Below, one piece after another: positions 1 to 8,203 of a DNA stretch of 64,000 bases. How positions within the stretch are numbered: position 1 is the first letter of the stretch; each line of letters opens with the position of its first letter. The translations under genes and the position numbers were made by a program. This DNA is from Aliishimia sp963721175 (GTDB taxonomy: Bacteria; Pseudomonadota; Alphaproteobacteria; Rhodobacterales; Rhodobacteraceae), in NCBI GenBank assembly GCA_963721175.1, contig CAVRIG010000011.1, positions 62,001 through 126,000 on the forward strand, written 5' to 3'. Below the pieces are notes generated by a model that saw only the letters and a program-made list of their open reading frames with translations, did no database searches and was not told where the DNA came from.

Positions 1-321
1 GCCCTTTTCCTGCGCCTTGGCCTTGATCTTCTCGCCCGCGGCATTGGCCTCGGGCACGGGAGCCCATTCACCGGTCAGCGCGCCGTGCAGGTCGTCGCCC
101 GGCATCGGCGGCCAGTCGGCGCGGGCCCAGGACGGTCCGGAGGCTTCCTTCTTCACCGAAATCTCGTCATCGCCGAGGGCGCGGAAGAATTCCTGCCAGC
201 TCTCATCTACGGCCGCGGGGTCGTTGGCATATCGCGCGTACATCTGTTCGAGGTATTGCGCGTTGTGCCCCTGCATGAAGGACGAGGCGCGGAAGAGGTC
301 GTTGGGAGATTGTTCGGTCAT
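1..321 (-). CDS. sucA: 2-oxoglutarate dehydrogenase E1 component, N-terminal part (runs off window)
   Basis: The first 107 codons of the thiamine-diphosphate E1 subunit of the 2-oxoglutarate dehydrogenase complex, which decarboxylates 2-oxoglutarate in the TCA cycle. The minus-strand translation begins MTEQSPNDLFRASSFMQGHN and continues with the conserved QYLEQMYARYANDP and SWQEFFRALG stretches typical of the SucA N-terminal segment. The start at 321 is supported by an AAGGAG ribosome binding site at 331-336. The catalytic domain lies outside the window. The gene is the last visible member of the sucC-to-sucA operon and follows the DUF805 gene by about 30 bases. There is no sign of disruption in the visible part. 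Confidence 0.93.
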   Translation of the reverse strand, partial: MTEQSPNDLFRASSFMQGHNAQYLEQMYARYANDPAAVDESWQEFFRALGDDEISVKKEASGPSWARADWPPMPGDDLHGALTGEWAPVPEANAAGEKIKAKAQEKG

Positions 322-352
322 TGTCTGGTTCTCCTTTGGAGAAGCGGAGGGG

Positions 353-823
353 TCAGGGTTGCGGCGGCGGGCCGTATGCGTTGGTTTCTGGTTGCGACGG
401 CCGGGTCAGCCACCAGAGAAAGAGGATGGTCACGACGAGTTGGATGAGCCCCAGGATGCCGAAGAACAGGGTCGAGCCGAAGCTCGGCATTGCGGTCGGC
501 ATGCCGTCGGCGCCGATCTCCATCGTGCTCGGCGCGAAGAGTAGTGTGACCAGCGACAGAGCGCCCGGGATCAGGACGTACCAGCCCGGCTTGCCGATAT
601 CCTGCATTCGCCGGAAGCCGACCGCGAGCAGGGGCACGATCAGCGCCAGCACGTAGAGCCATTGGAGGAAACCGAGCCCGGTTACCCCGACGGCGAGGCC
701 GACGACCAGCGCTCCGATCACATAGGCCAGGAAGAACCACCAGTATTCCGATCGGGAGGCGCGTCCCGCGAAGGTGGCGTATTTCTCCGTCAGGCAGGTC
801 CTGACGCTCGTCGCGATATCCAT
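353..823 (-). CDS. DUF805 family inner-membrane protein
   Basis: A 156-residue membrane protein of the DUF805 family, whose function is unknown. The recognisable features are the N-terminal YATFAGRASRSEYWWF segment, several hydrophobic helices between about residues 27 and 140, and the family signature RRMQDIGKPGWY at about residues 70-81. The C-terminus is Pro-rich (PPPQP). A GGAGG box precedes the start. It lies between sucD and sucA on the same strand, separated by a short gap from each neighbour, so it is probably co-transcribed with the TCA genes. Nothing in the sequence ties it mechanistically to them. Confidence 0.8.
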   Translation of the reverse strand: MDIATSVRTCLTEKYATFAGRASRSEYWWFFLAYVIGALVVGLAVGVTGLGFLQWLYVLALIVPLLAVGFRRMQDIGKPGWYVLIPGALSLVTLLFAPSTMEIGADGMPTAMPSFGSTLFFGILGLIQLVVTILFLWWLTRPSQPETNAYGPPPQP

Positions 824-914
824 GTTGTGCCTCCGTTACCGGCTCTGACGTGCCCGCCGGTGGGCTGTTGTGGTCTTTCGGGTCGTTCGCATTTCTGGTC
901 GAGGGTTCACCCTG

Positions 915-1547
915 TCAGATCGACGTCGCCTCGCGGTGGAATGTCAGATGCGTCACGATTCCGGCGCCGCCGGTCAGCAGATGCTGCGCGGGTTGGAAGA
1001 AGAGCCGGACATACATGATTTCGGCGAAGACATGGGCCGTATCGAGGGCGCCGGTGCTCATCACGTTATAGGCCAGCGGTTCACCCGAAGGATTGCGCCC
1101 CGGCTGTGGCAGGCGGCGGGTTACATCGGGAAGCGCGTTGGCGCTGAGATAGCAGGTCAAACGGGACGGCGTGCTGCGTGTGTCGAGCACCACCATCAGC
1201 CACAGCCCGTCCTTTGCCAGCAGCGCCGCTTCGGCAGCGGAGGTTTCAACACGCCCGATCTCGAGGATTCGCGCCAGTTGCTCCCGGACCTGGCCGGGCT
1301 CGGCGAAGGCTGCCGGGAATGTGCGCAATGTCCCGATGATCTCCGCGGTGGCGCGGGTCGCCCGCGCGTGGTCGGCATCGTGTCCGGGAACCGGCGTCCA
1401 GCCGCGTCGGACGAACAATTCGGAATAGCCACCCAGCGTCGGCTTGGCCGTGAGGCAGATTTCCAGATCCCCGGTTCCGGCCGCCGCCGGTTCCGTTGTG
1501 GCAAGGGCAAGACACGCGGCGATGCAACCGATCACGGCCCGGAGCAT
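915..1547 (-). CDS. Exported hypothetical protein downstream of sucD
   Basis: A predicted secreted protein of about 210 residues, function not recognised. I chose the start at 1547 because MLRAVIGCIAACLALATTEP is a good signal peptide ending at an AAAG cleavage region; an in-frame start at 1592 would only add an acidic, non-signal-like extension, although it begins 4 bases after the sucD stop and could be coupled to it. The mature part has two Cys (EICLT near the N-terminus, LTCYLS about two thirds in) and resembles its neighbours upstream in general architecture only: export signal, short mature domain, few Cys. It belongs to the suc operon by position. Distant kinship to the exported proteins between sucC and sucD is possible but not demonstrated. 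Confidence 0.7.
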   Translation of the reverse strand: MLRAVIGCIAACLALATTEPAAAGTGDLEICLTAKPTLGGYSELFVRRGWTPVPGHDADHARATRATAEIIGTLRTFPAAFAEPGQVREQLARILEIGRVETSAAEAALLAKDGLWLMVVLDTRSTPSRLTCYLSANALPDVTRRLPQPGRNPSGEPLAYNVMSTGALDTAHVFAEIMYVRLFFQPAQHLLTGGAGIVTHLTFHREATSI

Positions 1548-1596
1548 GGTCCGGACCACGCCGTCATCGCGATATGGCGCACCGCCCGACATGCGC

Positions 1597-2478
1597 TCAG
1601 CCGATCGCCTTCAGCATGGCCTCGCCCAGTCCCGCCGGGCTGTCGGCCACCACGATTCCGGCCGAGCGCATGGCCTCGATCTTGTCGTCTGCGCCGCCCT
1701 TGCCGCCGGCGACGATCGCGCCGGCGTGGCCCATCCGGCGGCCCGGAGGCGCCGTGCGGCCCGCGATGAAGCCGGCGACGGGCTTCTTGCGGCCGGCCTT
1801 CGCCTCGTCCTTGAGGAACTGCGCGGCCTCCTCCTCGGCGGAGCCGCCGATCTCGCCGATCATGATGATCGACTGCGTCTCGTCATCGCCGAGGAACCAT
1901 TCGAGCACGTCGATATGTTCCGTTCCCTTGATCGGATCGCCGCCGATGCCGATGCAGGTCGACTGGCCAAGGCCCACGTCGCTCGTCTGCTTCACCGCCT
2001 CGTAGGTCAGCGTGCCCGACCGCGAGACCACGCCGCACGAGCCGCGCTTGTGGATGTGGCCCGGCATGATCCCGATCTTGCAGGCGTCGGGCGTGATGAC
2101 GCCCGGGCAGTTGGGGCCGATGAGTTTCGCCGGGCTGTCCATCAGCGCGCGCTTGACCCGCATCATGTCCAGCACAGGGATGCCTTCGGTGATGGCGACG
2201 ATCACTTCCATCTCGGCGTCGATCGCCTCGAGGATCGAATCCGCCGCGAACGGGGGCGGCACATAGATCACCGTCGCATTGGCACCCGTCTCCGCCTTGG
2301 CCTCGTGCACGGAGTTGAAGACCGGCAGGTCCAGATGCGTCTGGCCGCCTTTGCCGGGCGTGACGCCGCCCACCATCTTGGTGCCATAGGCGATCGCCTG
2401 CTCGGTGTGAAACGTGCCCTGGGAGCCGGTCAGGCCCTGGCAGATCACCTTGGTGTTTTCGTCGATGAGAACGGCCAT
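1597..2478 (-). CDS. sucD: Succinate-CoA ligase, alpha subunit
   Basis: The 293-residue alpha subunit of succinyl-CoA synthetase, which with SucC interconverts succinyl-CoA and succinate with substrate-level phosphorylation in the TCA cycle. Visible family features are the CoA-binding N-terminal Rossmann domain (ICQGLTGSQGTFHTEQAI), GGVTPGKGGQTH near residue 40, GPNCPGVI near residue 120, and the phospho-histidine loop GRRMGHAGAIVAGG near residue 250. The length is normal and the start at 2478 has an AAAGGA box. Unusually, it is separated from sucC by four genes for exported proteins, although all are closely packed on one strand. Confidence 0.97.
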   Translation of the reverse strand: MAVLIDENTKVICQGLTGSQGTFHTEQAIAYGTKMVGGVTPGKGGQTHLDLPVFNSVHEAKAETGANATVIYVPPPFAADSILEAIDAEMEVIVAITEGIPVLDMMRVKRALMDSPAKLIGPNCPGVITPDACKIGIMPGHIHKRGSCGVVSRSGTLTYEAVKQTSDVGLGQSTCIGIGGDPIKGTEHIDVLEWFLGDDETQSIIMIGEIGGSAEEEAAQFLKDEAKAGRKKPVAGFIAGRTAPPGRRMGHAGAIVAGGKGGADDKIEAMRSAGIVVADSPAGLGEAMLKAIG

Positions 2479-2495
2479 GGCTGGTCCTTTTCTTG

Positions 2496-3029
2496 TTATC
2501 CGGGGAAGTAGAACGACACCTGGACGGTGCCGGCGGCTTCGTACCGGTGACGTGTGATCGTATTGGTACTTACCAGAAGGGGCAGGGGCGAGATGTTACG
2601 GACGATCATCTCCGGCTGCTGCGAAATGCTCGCTTGCGGGTAGATCTGCATGATGATGGCCGTGACCAGACCCCTGAGCTCGGCCTCCGGCATGTGTGCG
2701 GTGAGGACCTTGCAGAGCCCGTTCGGACCCGTCGGGTTGGTAACTTCGACCTTGGCCGTGTCCGAAGGCGCTTCGTAGAAATGGTCGATGCCGAGCGCGA
2801 CGCCGTAGTCATTGATGCCCCGGTCGATCCCGCGATAGACGAAGCCTGCGGTGCCGAATGCCTGCTGCGGGACGACCTGGTGAAGCATGACGTTCAGGCA
2901 GAGCTGCGACGCGAGGGCGACGTTGGCCCGCGTCGCTTCCTGCAGGCTCTGAGCCACGCCGGTCGCGGCGGAGATGGCGAGCAGGGCGGCACAGGCGGCG
3001 GCCCGGATGATGGACAGAGGACCGGTCAC
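2496..3029 (-). CDS. Exported protein, sucC-sucD intergenic family, member 1
   Basis: A 177-residue predicted periplasmic protein with a signal peptide (AAACAALLAISAATGVAQ) and GTG start. The mature part opens with ATRANVALASQLCLNV and contains AFGTAGFVY, HFYEAPSDTAKVEV, LCKVLTAHM and IIMQIYPQA. The same order of anchors (A-x2-N-x2-LA-x2-LC, F-x2-AGF, an H followed by [AT]P, a second Cys, a closing hydrophobic helix) is found in the two genes immediately upstream, so the three are paralogues. Function is unknown. It ends 17 bases before the sucD start and must share its transcript. It lacks the C-terminal GTSVM motif of the other two. Confidence 0.78.
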   Translation of the reverse strand: MTGPLSIIRAAACAALLAISAATGVAQSLQEATRANVALASQLCLNVMLHQVVPQQAFGTAGFVYRGIDRGINDYGVALGIDHFYEAPSDTAKVEVTNPTGPNGLCKVLTAHMPEAELRGLVTAIIMQIYPQASISQQPEMIVRNISPLPLLVSTNTITRHRYEAAGTVQVSFYFPG

Positions 3030-3090
3030 GATGGCACCGGCCAGAGTGCGTTTCCGCGTGCAGGAACGCGTGGGGCGGTGGGCCTGGGCA

Positions 3091-3681
3091 TCAGAAGATC
3101 ATCCGCATGACGGAGGTGCCGTCGGATGCGCAGGTGCCGTCATTGCCCTGCCGCACGATCTGAACCCAGAGCAGGGTCCGCGGCAGCAGCACGTTGAACC
3201 CGGAGCAGGCACCCTGTTGCGCTTCCGGCGTGCCGGGCAGGACGTTCTGGCCTTCCGGGCTGCCGGTCGTGACCTCGACCCCCTGCGTCAATGCGGCGAA
3301 AGCTTCCTCGGCGAAGGGAACCATCGCCTCGACCCCCCAAAGCCCGGTGCCGATGCGGCATTCGACGGATCCCTCGTTGACCGCGATGGCCGTGTTCACG
3401 TTCCCGTCCGGCGTGGCGTACCAGTGCAGGACGTTGCCGTCGCCGAAATCTTCGGGCGTGTAGGAAAAGCCCGCCTGCTGGAACGCCTGCAGAAGCCCGT
3501 CCGGGTCCTGGTAGTTCTGCAGGCAGAGGTTCATCGCCAGCGTCGCATTCGTCGCGGCCGCCTCCACCTCGGCCTGGGCCAGCGCCTGCTCCTCGGTGGG
3601 TTCTTCTGTGGTAGTGTCCTGTGCCATTGCCACGTTGGCCATGGCGAGCAGGATCAGATGTATCAGGCCTTTGTGGATCAT
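3091..3681 (-). CDS. Exported protein, sucC-sucD intergenic family, member 2
   Basis: An exported protein of about 196 residues, function unknown. The start at 3681 gives the signal peptide MIHKGLIHLILLAMANVAMA; an upstream GTG at 3714 overlaps the preceding stop codon and may couple translation. After an acidic linker (TTTEEPTEEQALAQAE) come the family anchors ATNATLAMNLCLQN, AFQQAGFSY, LHWYATPDG, ECRIGTGLWG and a C-terminal CASDGTSVMRMIF. The final motif is nearly repeated in the next gene upstream (CVDNGTSVMFM), the strongest evidence that they are paralogues. Four conserved or semi-conserved Cys could form disulfides in the periplasm. Member of the suc operon by spacing and strand. Confidence 0.78.
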   Translation of the reverse strand: MIHKGLIHLILLAMANVAMAQDTTTEEPTEEQALAQAEVEAAATNATLAMNLCLQNYQDPDGLLQAFQQAGFSYTPEDFGDGNVLHWYATPDGNVNTAIAVNEGSVECRIGTGLWGVEAMVPFAEEAFAALTQGVEVTTGSPEGQNVLPGTPEAQQGACSGFNVLLPRTLLWVQIVRQGNDGTCASDGTSVMRMIF

Positions 3682-3706
3682 CGTTTCAACTCTTTCCGTC
3701 ACAGAC

Positions 3707-4279
3707 TCAAACACGGGCTGACATGAACATCACGCTGGTGCCGTTATCAACGCAGCCTTGCGCGCCGCCGCCGGCGCTCACCCCCACCATGTAACCTATC
3801 GGGTTCGTCGGATCCTCGTAGCTCACGCACTGCGCCGGCTGCCCGGTGGCCGGATCGACCGGACCCGCATCGACCCGGCGCACGAAACCGGGATAGAGGC
3901 CCGGCACCACCTGGTCGAGAACGCCGGACGCCGCGCCGACGCCCATGTGGTCGGAGGTGACGATGCAATGTTCGGGCATCTCGCCATAATACAGCTCGAC
4001 CCGCGCGCTCTCGGACGGCGCGGTAAAGCTGTGGGTGGTGTCGCTGTTTTCGGTGCTGCGTTCCACGGTCTCGGCAAACCCCGCGTGCCGGAACATCTCC
4101 GCCCGCTGCGGCCCCTGTATCCCCGGCGTGATGCAGAGCTGCAGCGCCAGCGCTCCATTGACCTGCGCCGCCTCTTCGATGGTGGTAACCTGTTGGGAAG
4201 CAGGTGGATTAGCGCTCAGCAGAAACAGGCACAGCGGCCCGCAAATAATAATGAGAATGTGTCCGATCGACCTGTTCAT
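3707..4279 (-). CDS. Exported protein, sucC-sucD intergenic family, member 3
   Basis: A 190-residue exported protein with a long hydrophobic N-terminus (HILIIICGPLCLFLLSA) acting as signal peptide or anchor. The mature part shares the family layout: EAAQVNGALALQLCIT, MFRHAGFAE, HSFTAPSESARVEL, EHCIVTSDHMG, VVPGLYPGF, then a C-terminal extension with QCVSYE and CVDNGTSVMFM. Its start codon overlaps the stop of the upstream gene by ATGA, so translation is probably coupled. Five Cys are present, one of them in the signal region. Function is unknown; residues are not those of a recognised enzyme. Its closest visible relative is the gene at 3091-3681. Confidence 0.78.
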   Translation of the reverse strand: MNRSIGHILIIICGPLCLFLLSANPPASQQVTTIEEAAQVNGALALQLCITPGIQGPQRAEMFRHAGFAETVERSTENSDTTHSFTAPSESARVELYYGEMPEHCIVTSDHMGVGAASGVLDQVVPGLYPGFVRRVDAGPVDPATGQPAQCVSYEDPTNPIGYMVGVSAGGGAQGCVDNGTSVMFMSARV

Positions 4280-4749
4280 TCGGGTCTCTCCATGCGTTCG
4301 GCGGTGAACACCATGTTGAGCGGTTCGATGATGATGCGGCTCAGGATGTCCTGCGGCGCGCTCGGGAGTACCACCGCTTCGAAGGCTGCAAGCCAGGGGC
4401 CGAAGTTTTGCGTCAGGCGCATGTCGATCTCGGCCGCGTTGAAGCCCTGGTCATGCACGCTGCAGGTCAGAAGCCGCAGCGTCTCCATCCCGGTCACGCG
4501 AAATGTCACCATCTGCGTATCGCTGAAACGGCGCGCTTCCAGCATCTTACCGTCCGCGCTCCTGGCGATGGTGGCAACACCGGCCGGCCCCGGGTTCCGC
4601 GTGGCGTCGATGAACTCCTGCGGCGCGAACAAGGCTTCGAAACACAGCGTCTGGAAACTGCTCCAGGCTGCGGCCATGCGCGCATCGACGTCGTAGGCCG
4701 ATGCCGGCGTGGCAAGACACGCAAGCGATATGAGCGCGGATCGGAACAT
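4276..4749 (-). CDS. Exported hypothetical protein directly downstream of sucC
   Basis: A 157-residue exported protein with the signal peptide MFRSALISLACLATPASA. The mature part has MAAAWSSFQTLCFEAL near its start and RLLTCSVHDQGF in the middle, so two mature Cys arranged much as in the three genes below it, but without the AGF or GTSVM motifs. It may be a distant member of the same family. It starts about 50 bases after sucC ends and overlaps the next gene by 4 bases (ATGA), which fixes it within the suc transcript. Function unknown. Confidence 0.75.
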   Translation of the reverse strand: MFRSALISLACLATPASAYDVDARMAAAWSSFQTLCFEALFAPQEFIDATRNPGPAGVATIARSADGKMLEARRFSDTQMVTFRVTGMETLRLLTCSVHDQGFNAAEIDMRLTQNFGPWLAAFEAVVLPSAPQDILSRIIIEPLNMVFTAERMERPE

Positions 4750-4797
4750 CAGATCCCTGCCTGAAATGTGAAGAGCATAAGCGATACCGACCGTCTC

Positions 4798-5991
4798 TTA
4801 CCCCTTTACCGCCTTCACGATCTTCTCGGCGCCATCCTTCAGATCGTCAGCGGCGATCACGTCTACGTCGGACTCGTTGATGATCTTCTTGCCTTCCTCG
4901 ACATTCGTCCCCTCGAGCCGCACGACCAGCGGGACCTTCAGCCCCACTTCTTTCACCGCCGCGACCACGCCCTCTGCGATGACGTCGCAGCGCATGATGC
5001 CGCCGAAGATGTTGACCAGGATGCCTTTGACCTGCGGATCCGACGTGATGATCTTGAAGGCCTCGGTCACCTTCTCCTTCGTGGCACCGCCGCCCACGTC
5101 GAGGAAGTTCGCCGGCTCCGCCCCGTAAAGCTTGATGATGTCCATCGTCGCCATCGCCAGCCCCGCGCCATTGACCATGCACCCGATCTCGCCGTCGAGC
5201 GCGATGTAGTTGAGGTCGTACTTCGACGCCTGCAGCTCCTTGGGGTCCTCTTCGGTCGTGTCACGCAGCTCCGCGATGTCGGGGTGCCGGTAGATCGCGT
5301 TGCTGTCGAAGCCCATCTTGGCGTCGAGGCATTTCAGGTCGCCGCCGTCGGTCAGGATCAGCGGGTTGATCTCCAGCATCTCCATGTCCTTTTCCTCGAA
5401 CATCTTGTAAAGCGTGCCCATCAGCGCCACGCATTGTTTCACCGCCTTGCCTTCGAGCCCCAGCATGAAGGCGATGCGGCGCCCGTGATAGGGCTGGTAG
5501 CCGGTCGCGGGATCGACGGAGAAGCTGAGGATCTTGTCGGGCTGGTTGGCGGCGACCTCCTCGATGTCCATGCCGCCCTCGGTCGAGGCGACGAAGGAGA
5601 TACGCGAGGACACGCGATCCACAAGGAGTGCCAGGTAGAATTCGGACGTGATGCCGGAGCCGTCTTCGATATAGATGCGGTTGACTTGCTTCCCGGCGGG
5701 CCCGGTCTGCTTGGTGACCAGCGTCCGGCCCAGCATCCGCTTGGCCTCGTCGGAGGCTTCCTCTACCGATTTGGTCAGCCGCACGCCGCCCTTTTCTCCG
5801 GCGTCTGCTTCCTTGAACGAACCCTTGCCGCGTCCGCCCGCGTGGATCTGCGCCTTGACCACCCAGAGCGGGCCGTCGAGCGCGCCGGCGGCTGTCTTGG
5901 CCTCCTCGGAGCGCAACACGACGCGTCCATCCGACACCGGGGCCCCATAGCTGCGCAGGAGGGCCTTGGCCTGGTATTCGTGAATGTTCAT
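4798..5991 (-). CDS. sucC: Succinate-CoA ligase, beta subunit
   Basis: The 397-residue beta subunit of succinyl-CoA synthetase, partner of SucD. The start at 5991 gives the canonical MNIHEYQAKALLRSYG. An ATP-grasp fold is indicated by VVKAQIHAGGRGKG near residue 45 and EINPLIL near residue 200; the C-terminal domain carries NGAGLAMATMD, FLDVGGGA and NIFGGIMRCDVIAEG. The length is normal for the family. It is the first gene of the suc operon. About 125-145 bases upstream lie two tandem GTGATCAC palindromes, probably operators for a TCA regulator. Confidence 0.97.
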   Translation of the reverse strand: MNIHEYQAKALLRSYGAPVSDGRVVLRSEEAKTAAGALDGPLWVVKAQIHAGGRGKGSFKEADAGEKGGVRLTKSVEEASDEAKRMLGRTLVTKQTGPAGKQVNRIYIEDGSGITSEFYLALLVDRVSSRISFVASTEGGMDIEEVAANQPDKILSFSVDPATGYQPYHGRRIAFMLGLEGKAVKQCVALMGTLYKMFEEKDMEMLEINPLILTDGGDLKCLDAKMGFDSNAIYRHPDIAELRDTTEEDPKELQASKYDLNYIALDGEIGCMVNGAGLAMATMDIIKLYGAEPANFLDVGGGATKEKVTEAFKIITSDPQVKGILVNIFGGIMRCDVIAEGVVAAVKEVGLKVPLVVRLEGTNVEEGKKIINESDVDVIAADDLKDGAEKIVKAVKG

Positions 5992-6381
5992 GGAAGTTCT
6001 GTCCCCGGGGTTTGTCTCATCCAGTCTACTCGCGCCTATACGACCAACCACGCGGGGAGGGTAAACCGCAAACCAAGGGCAAGCCGCGGATTTACCGTGA
6101 AATTCGCTACTACGTGATCACAAGAAAATCTGTGTGATCACAGTTTCCGTGCTGTCGTGTGTCGCGCCGTCGGCCAATTCGGTTCGATTCGGTTCGGCGG
6201 GAAACTTCGGCGCACGATCATTTCAACCTCTGATTGGTTGGCGGCGAGGGGCTTACGATGTAAGACAGGCTTCTGCCTGTTGCTGCTGCGGATCATTGCG
6301 GTCGGCAACATATTGTGCTTTTCTTCGCACGTAGGTGGTTGCATAAATAGAGTAATTAGAAACGAAGTTATGGAGAAAAAC
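5992..6381. promoter_or_regulatory. Divergent intergenic region between sucC and the VPLPA-CTERM gene
   Basis: A 390-base non-coding stretch between divergently transcribed genes. It holds the tandem GTGATCAC palindromes (6113-6143), a GGTTCGATTCGGTTCGG direct repeat near 6180, and an AT-richer segment toward 6330-6381 that probably carries the promoter of the VPLPA-CTERM gene. A GGAG box at 6372-6375 serves the start at 6382. No small gene was recognised. Confidence 0.6.
6113..6143. promoter_or_regulatory. Tandem GTGATCAC palindromes upstream of sucC
   Basis: Two perfect 8-base palindromes GTGATCAC at 6114-6121 and 6134-6141, the second embedded in the larger palindrome CTGTG-TGATCA-CAG. 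Their centres are 20 bases apart, so they face the same side of the helix. The same pair with 21-base spacing lies upstream of sdhC, and the flanks match (ACGTGATCACA then TGTGTGATCACAG on the plus strand in both). This arrangement indicates a regulator binding as two dimers. The regulator is not identified; the site could also act on the plus-strand gene at 6382. Confidence 0.75.
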
Positions 6382-7008
6382 ATGAAAAAGATGTTGGTCG
6401 CGGCGATTTTTGCCGCCTTCGGTGCGAGTGCCCAAGCGGCAACGCTCGATTTTATCGGAGATGCCAATGCCTCGGAGCGCGGCGTGGCAAGCGGATTTAC
6501 CTACAACAACGCGTTCACCGACGGGGTGACCCTGACGCTGGAGTCGAACTACAATCCCTATTTCGACGATAGCAATGCGGGTCTCGGCGTGTGCAAGGTG
6601 CTGAACGGTAGTGCCCAGTGCAATCCGACGAATGACGACAACGTGACGGTGGGCGAGTCGCTGACCGTCAAGCTGGATGGAACCTACAAGCTGAGCAATC
6701 TGCTGTTCACCGGCGAGGGCCACAGCGTTGCGGCGGGTATCGTTCCGCTGGCAACGACCGAAACGCTGCTGTTCGGCACCAACGGCGGAGCGCTGGCGCA
6801 GTGGACGTTCGCGGCGCTGAGTTCGGCCACCTTCAACAAGGTGAAGTCGTTCTCGTTCCACTTTGACGACGGCAACGCAACGGCCGAGCAATTCTATCTG
6901 GCGAACGCAGTGGTCAGCCCGGTTCCGGTTCCTGCAAGCCTGCCCTTGCTCCTGGCCGGGTTCGGCGGCCTCGCGGCCCTGAGACGCAAGCGTCGCAAGG
7001 CGGCCTGA
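6382..7008 (+). CDS. VPLPA-CTERM sorting-domain surface protein
   Basis: A 208-residue exported protein beginning MKKMLVAAIFAAFGASAQA, a clear signal peptide, and ending with PVPVPASLPLLLAGFGGL followed by an Arg/Lys-rich tail. That tripartite end (VPxPA motif, one transmembrane helix, basic cluster) is the VPLPA-CTERM signal, which in Rhodobacterales is processed by a dedicated exosortase (XrtD type). The roughly 160-residue middle is Asn/Thr/Asp-rich and predicted beta-type; its function is unknown. I chose the start at 6382 over the longer in-frame extension because GGAG sits 6 bases upstream. Transcribed divergently from sucC and ended by a strong terminator. Confidence 0.88.
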   Translation: MKKMLVAAIFAAFGASAQAATLDFIGDANASERGVASGFTYNNAFTDGVTLTLESNYNPYFDDSNAGLGVCKVLNGSAQCNPTNDDNVTVGESLTVKLDGTYKLSNLLFTGEGHSVAAGIVPLATTETLLFGTNGGALAQWTFAALSSATFNKVKSFSFHFDDGNATAEQFYLANAVVSPVPVPASLPLLLAGFGGLAALRRKRRKAA

Positions 7009-7035
7009 TCGCGCCGACCAATATTGAAAATTATA

Positions 7036-7064
7036 GGCCCCGTAAACGTATGCGGGGCCTTTTT
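7036..7064 (+). terminator. Rho-independent terminator between VPLPA-CTERM gene and mdh
   Basis: GGCCCCG (7036-7042), a 10-base loop, CGGGGCC (7053-7059), then TTTTT. It follows the VPLPA-CTERM stop by 27 bases. The opposite strand reads stem then TATAATTTT, so it may also end the convergent mdh transcript. Confidence 0.85.
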
Positions 7065-7075
7065 GTTGTGTCGCG

Positions 7076-8038
7076 TCAGGCCAGACTTTCGTCGATGCCC
7101 TTGCAGGCTTCGACAAGGCCCTTCACGGCGCTGACGGAGTTGTCGAACATCGCCTGTTCGTCCTTGTCCAGCGTGATCTCGATCACCTTCTCGATGCCGC
7201 CCGCGCCGATCACGGTCGGTACACCGACGTAAAAGCCCTTGAGCCCATAGGCGTTGTCCACATAGGCCGCGCAGGGCAGTACGCGCTTCTGGTCCTTGAG
7301 ATAGGCTTCCGCCATCTCGATCGCCGCGGTCGCGGGAGCGTAGAAGGCCGAGCCGGTTTTCAGCAGCCCGACGATCTCCGCGCCGCCATCACGTGTCCGC
7401 TGCACGATGCCGTCGATCTTTTCCTGGCTGCTCCAGCCCATCTTCACCAGGTCGGGCAGCGGGATCCCGGCGACGGTGGAGTAGCGGGTCAGCGGCACCA
7501 TCGTGTCGCCGTGACCGCCGAGCACGAAGGCCGAGACATCCTTCATCGACACGCCGAACTCGTCGGCCAGGAAATGGCGGAATCTTGCGCTGTCGAGAAC
7601 GCCTGCCATGCCGCAGACCTTCTCCTGCGGAAGACCGGAAAATTCGCGCAGCGCCCAGACCATCGCGTCGAGCGGATTGGTGATGCAGATCACGAAGGCG
7701 TCGGGCGCGTTGTCGCGGATGCCCTCGCCCACGGATTTCATCACCTTGAGGTTGATACCCAACAGATCGTCGCGGCTCATCCCCGGCTTGCGCGGCACGC
7801 CCGCGGTCACGATGCAGACATCCGCGCCAGCGATGTCGGCGTAGTCCTGCGTGCCCTTGAGTGCCGCGTCGAACCCCTCGGCCGGGCCCAATTCGGCGAT
7901 GTCGAGCGCCTTGCCCTGGGGAACGCCTTCGGCAATGTCGAACATGACGACGTCACCGAGTTCTTTGAGTGCCGCAAGATGGGCGAGGGTCCCGCCGATC
8001 TGACCGGCGCCGATCAGGGCAATCTTGGGTCTGGCCAT
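7076..8038 (-). CDS. mdh: Malate dehydrogenase (NAD)
   Basis: A 320-residue LDH-like malate dehydrogenase that oxidises malate to oxaloacetate in the TCA cycle. The start at 8038 gives MARPKIALIGAGQIGGTLAH with the Rossmann GxGxxG motif. The substrate and catalytic regions are visible as VPRKPGMSRDDLL near residue 80, NPLDAMVW near residue 120, and the catalytic His motif LGGHGDTMVP near residue 175. The length is normal. It stands alone on the minus strand, converging on the VPLPA-CTERM gene and separated from the suc operon promoter by that gene. No GTGATCAC site is seen upstream of it. Confidence 0.96.
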   Translation of the reverse strand: MARPKIALIGAGQIGGTLAHLAALKELGDVVMFDIAEGVPQGKALDIAELGPAEGFDAALKGTQDYADIAGADVCIVTAGVPRKPGMSRDDLLGINLKVMKSVGEGIRDNAPDAFVICITNPLDAMVWALREFSGLPQEKVCGMAGVLDSARFRHFLADEFGVSMKDVSAFVLGGHGDTMVPLTRYSTVAGIPLPDLVKMGWSSQEKIDGIVQRTRDGGAEIVGLLKTGSAFYAPATAAIEMAEAYLKDQKRVLPCAAYVDNAYGLKGFYVGVPTVIGAGGIEKVIEITLDKDEQAMFDNSVSAVKGLVEACKGIDESLA

Positions 8039-8203
8039 GGCTCTAGTCTCCGAATGTGGTGTTTGGCTGCGGCGCTGCGTAGAGCGTTGCGGGGCGGCGC
8101 GCAAGTGCGGACCTCAGTCAGGGCGCTGGACACGGCGGGGCTGGCAGGTCCGCGGTCCAGCGGCTAATGCGGTGAAAGCAGGCGCTGAACCGGAGGTCCG
8201 TGG

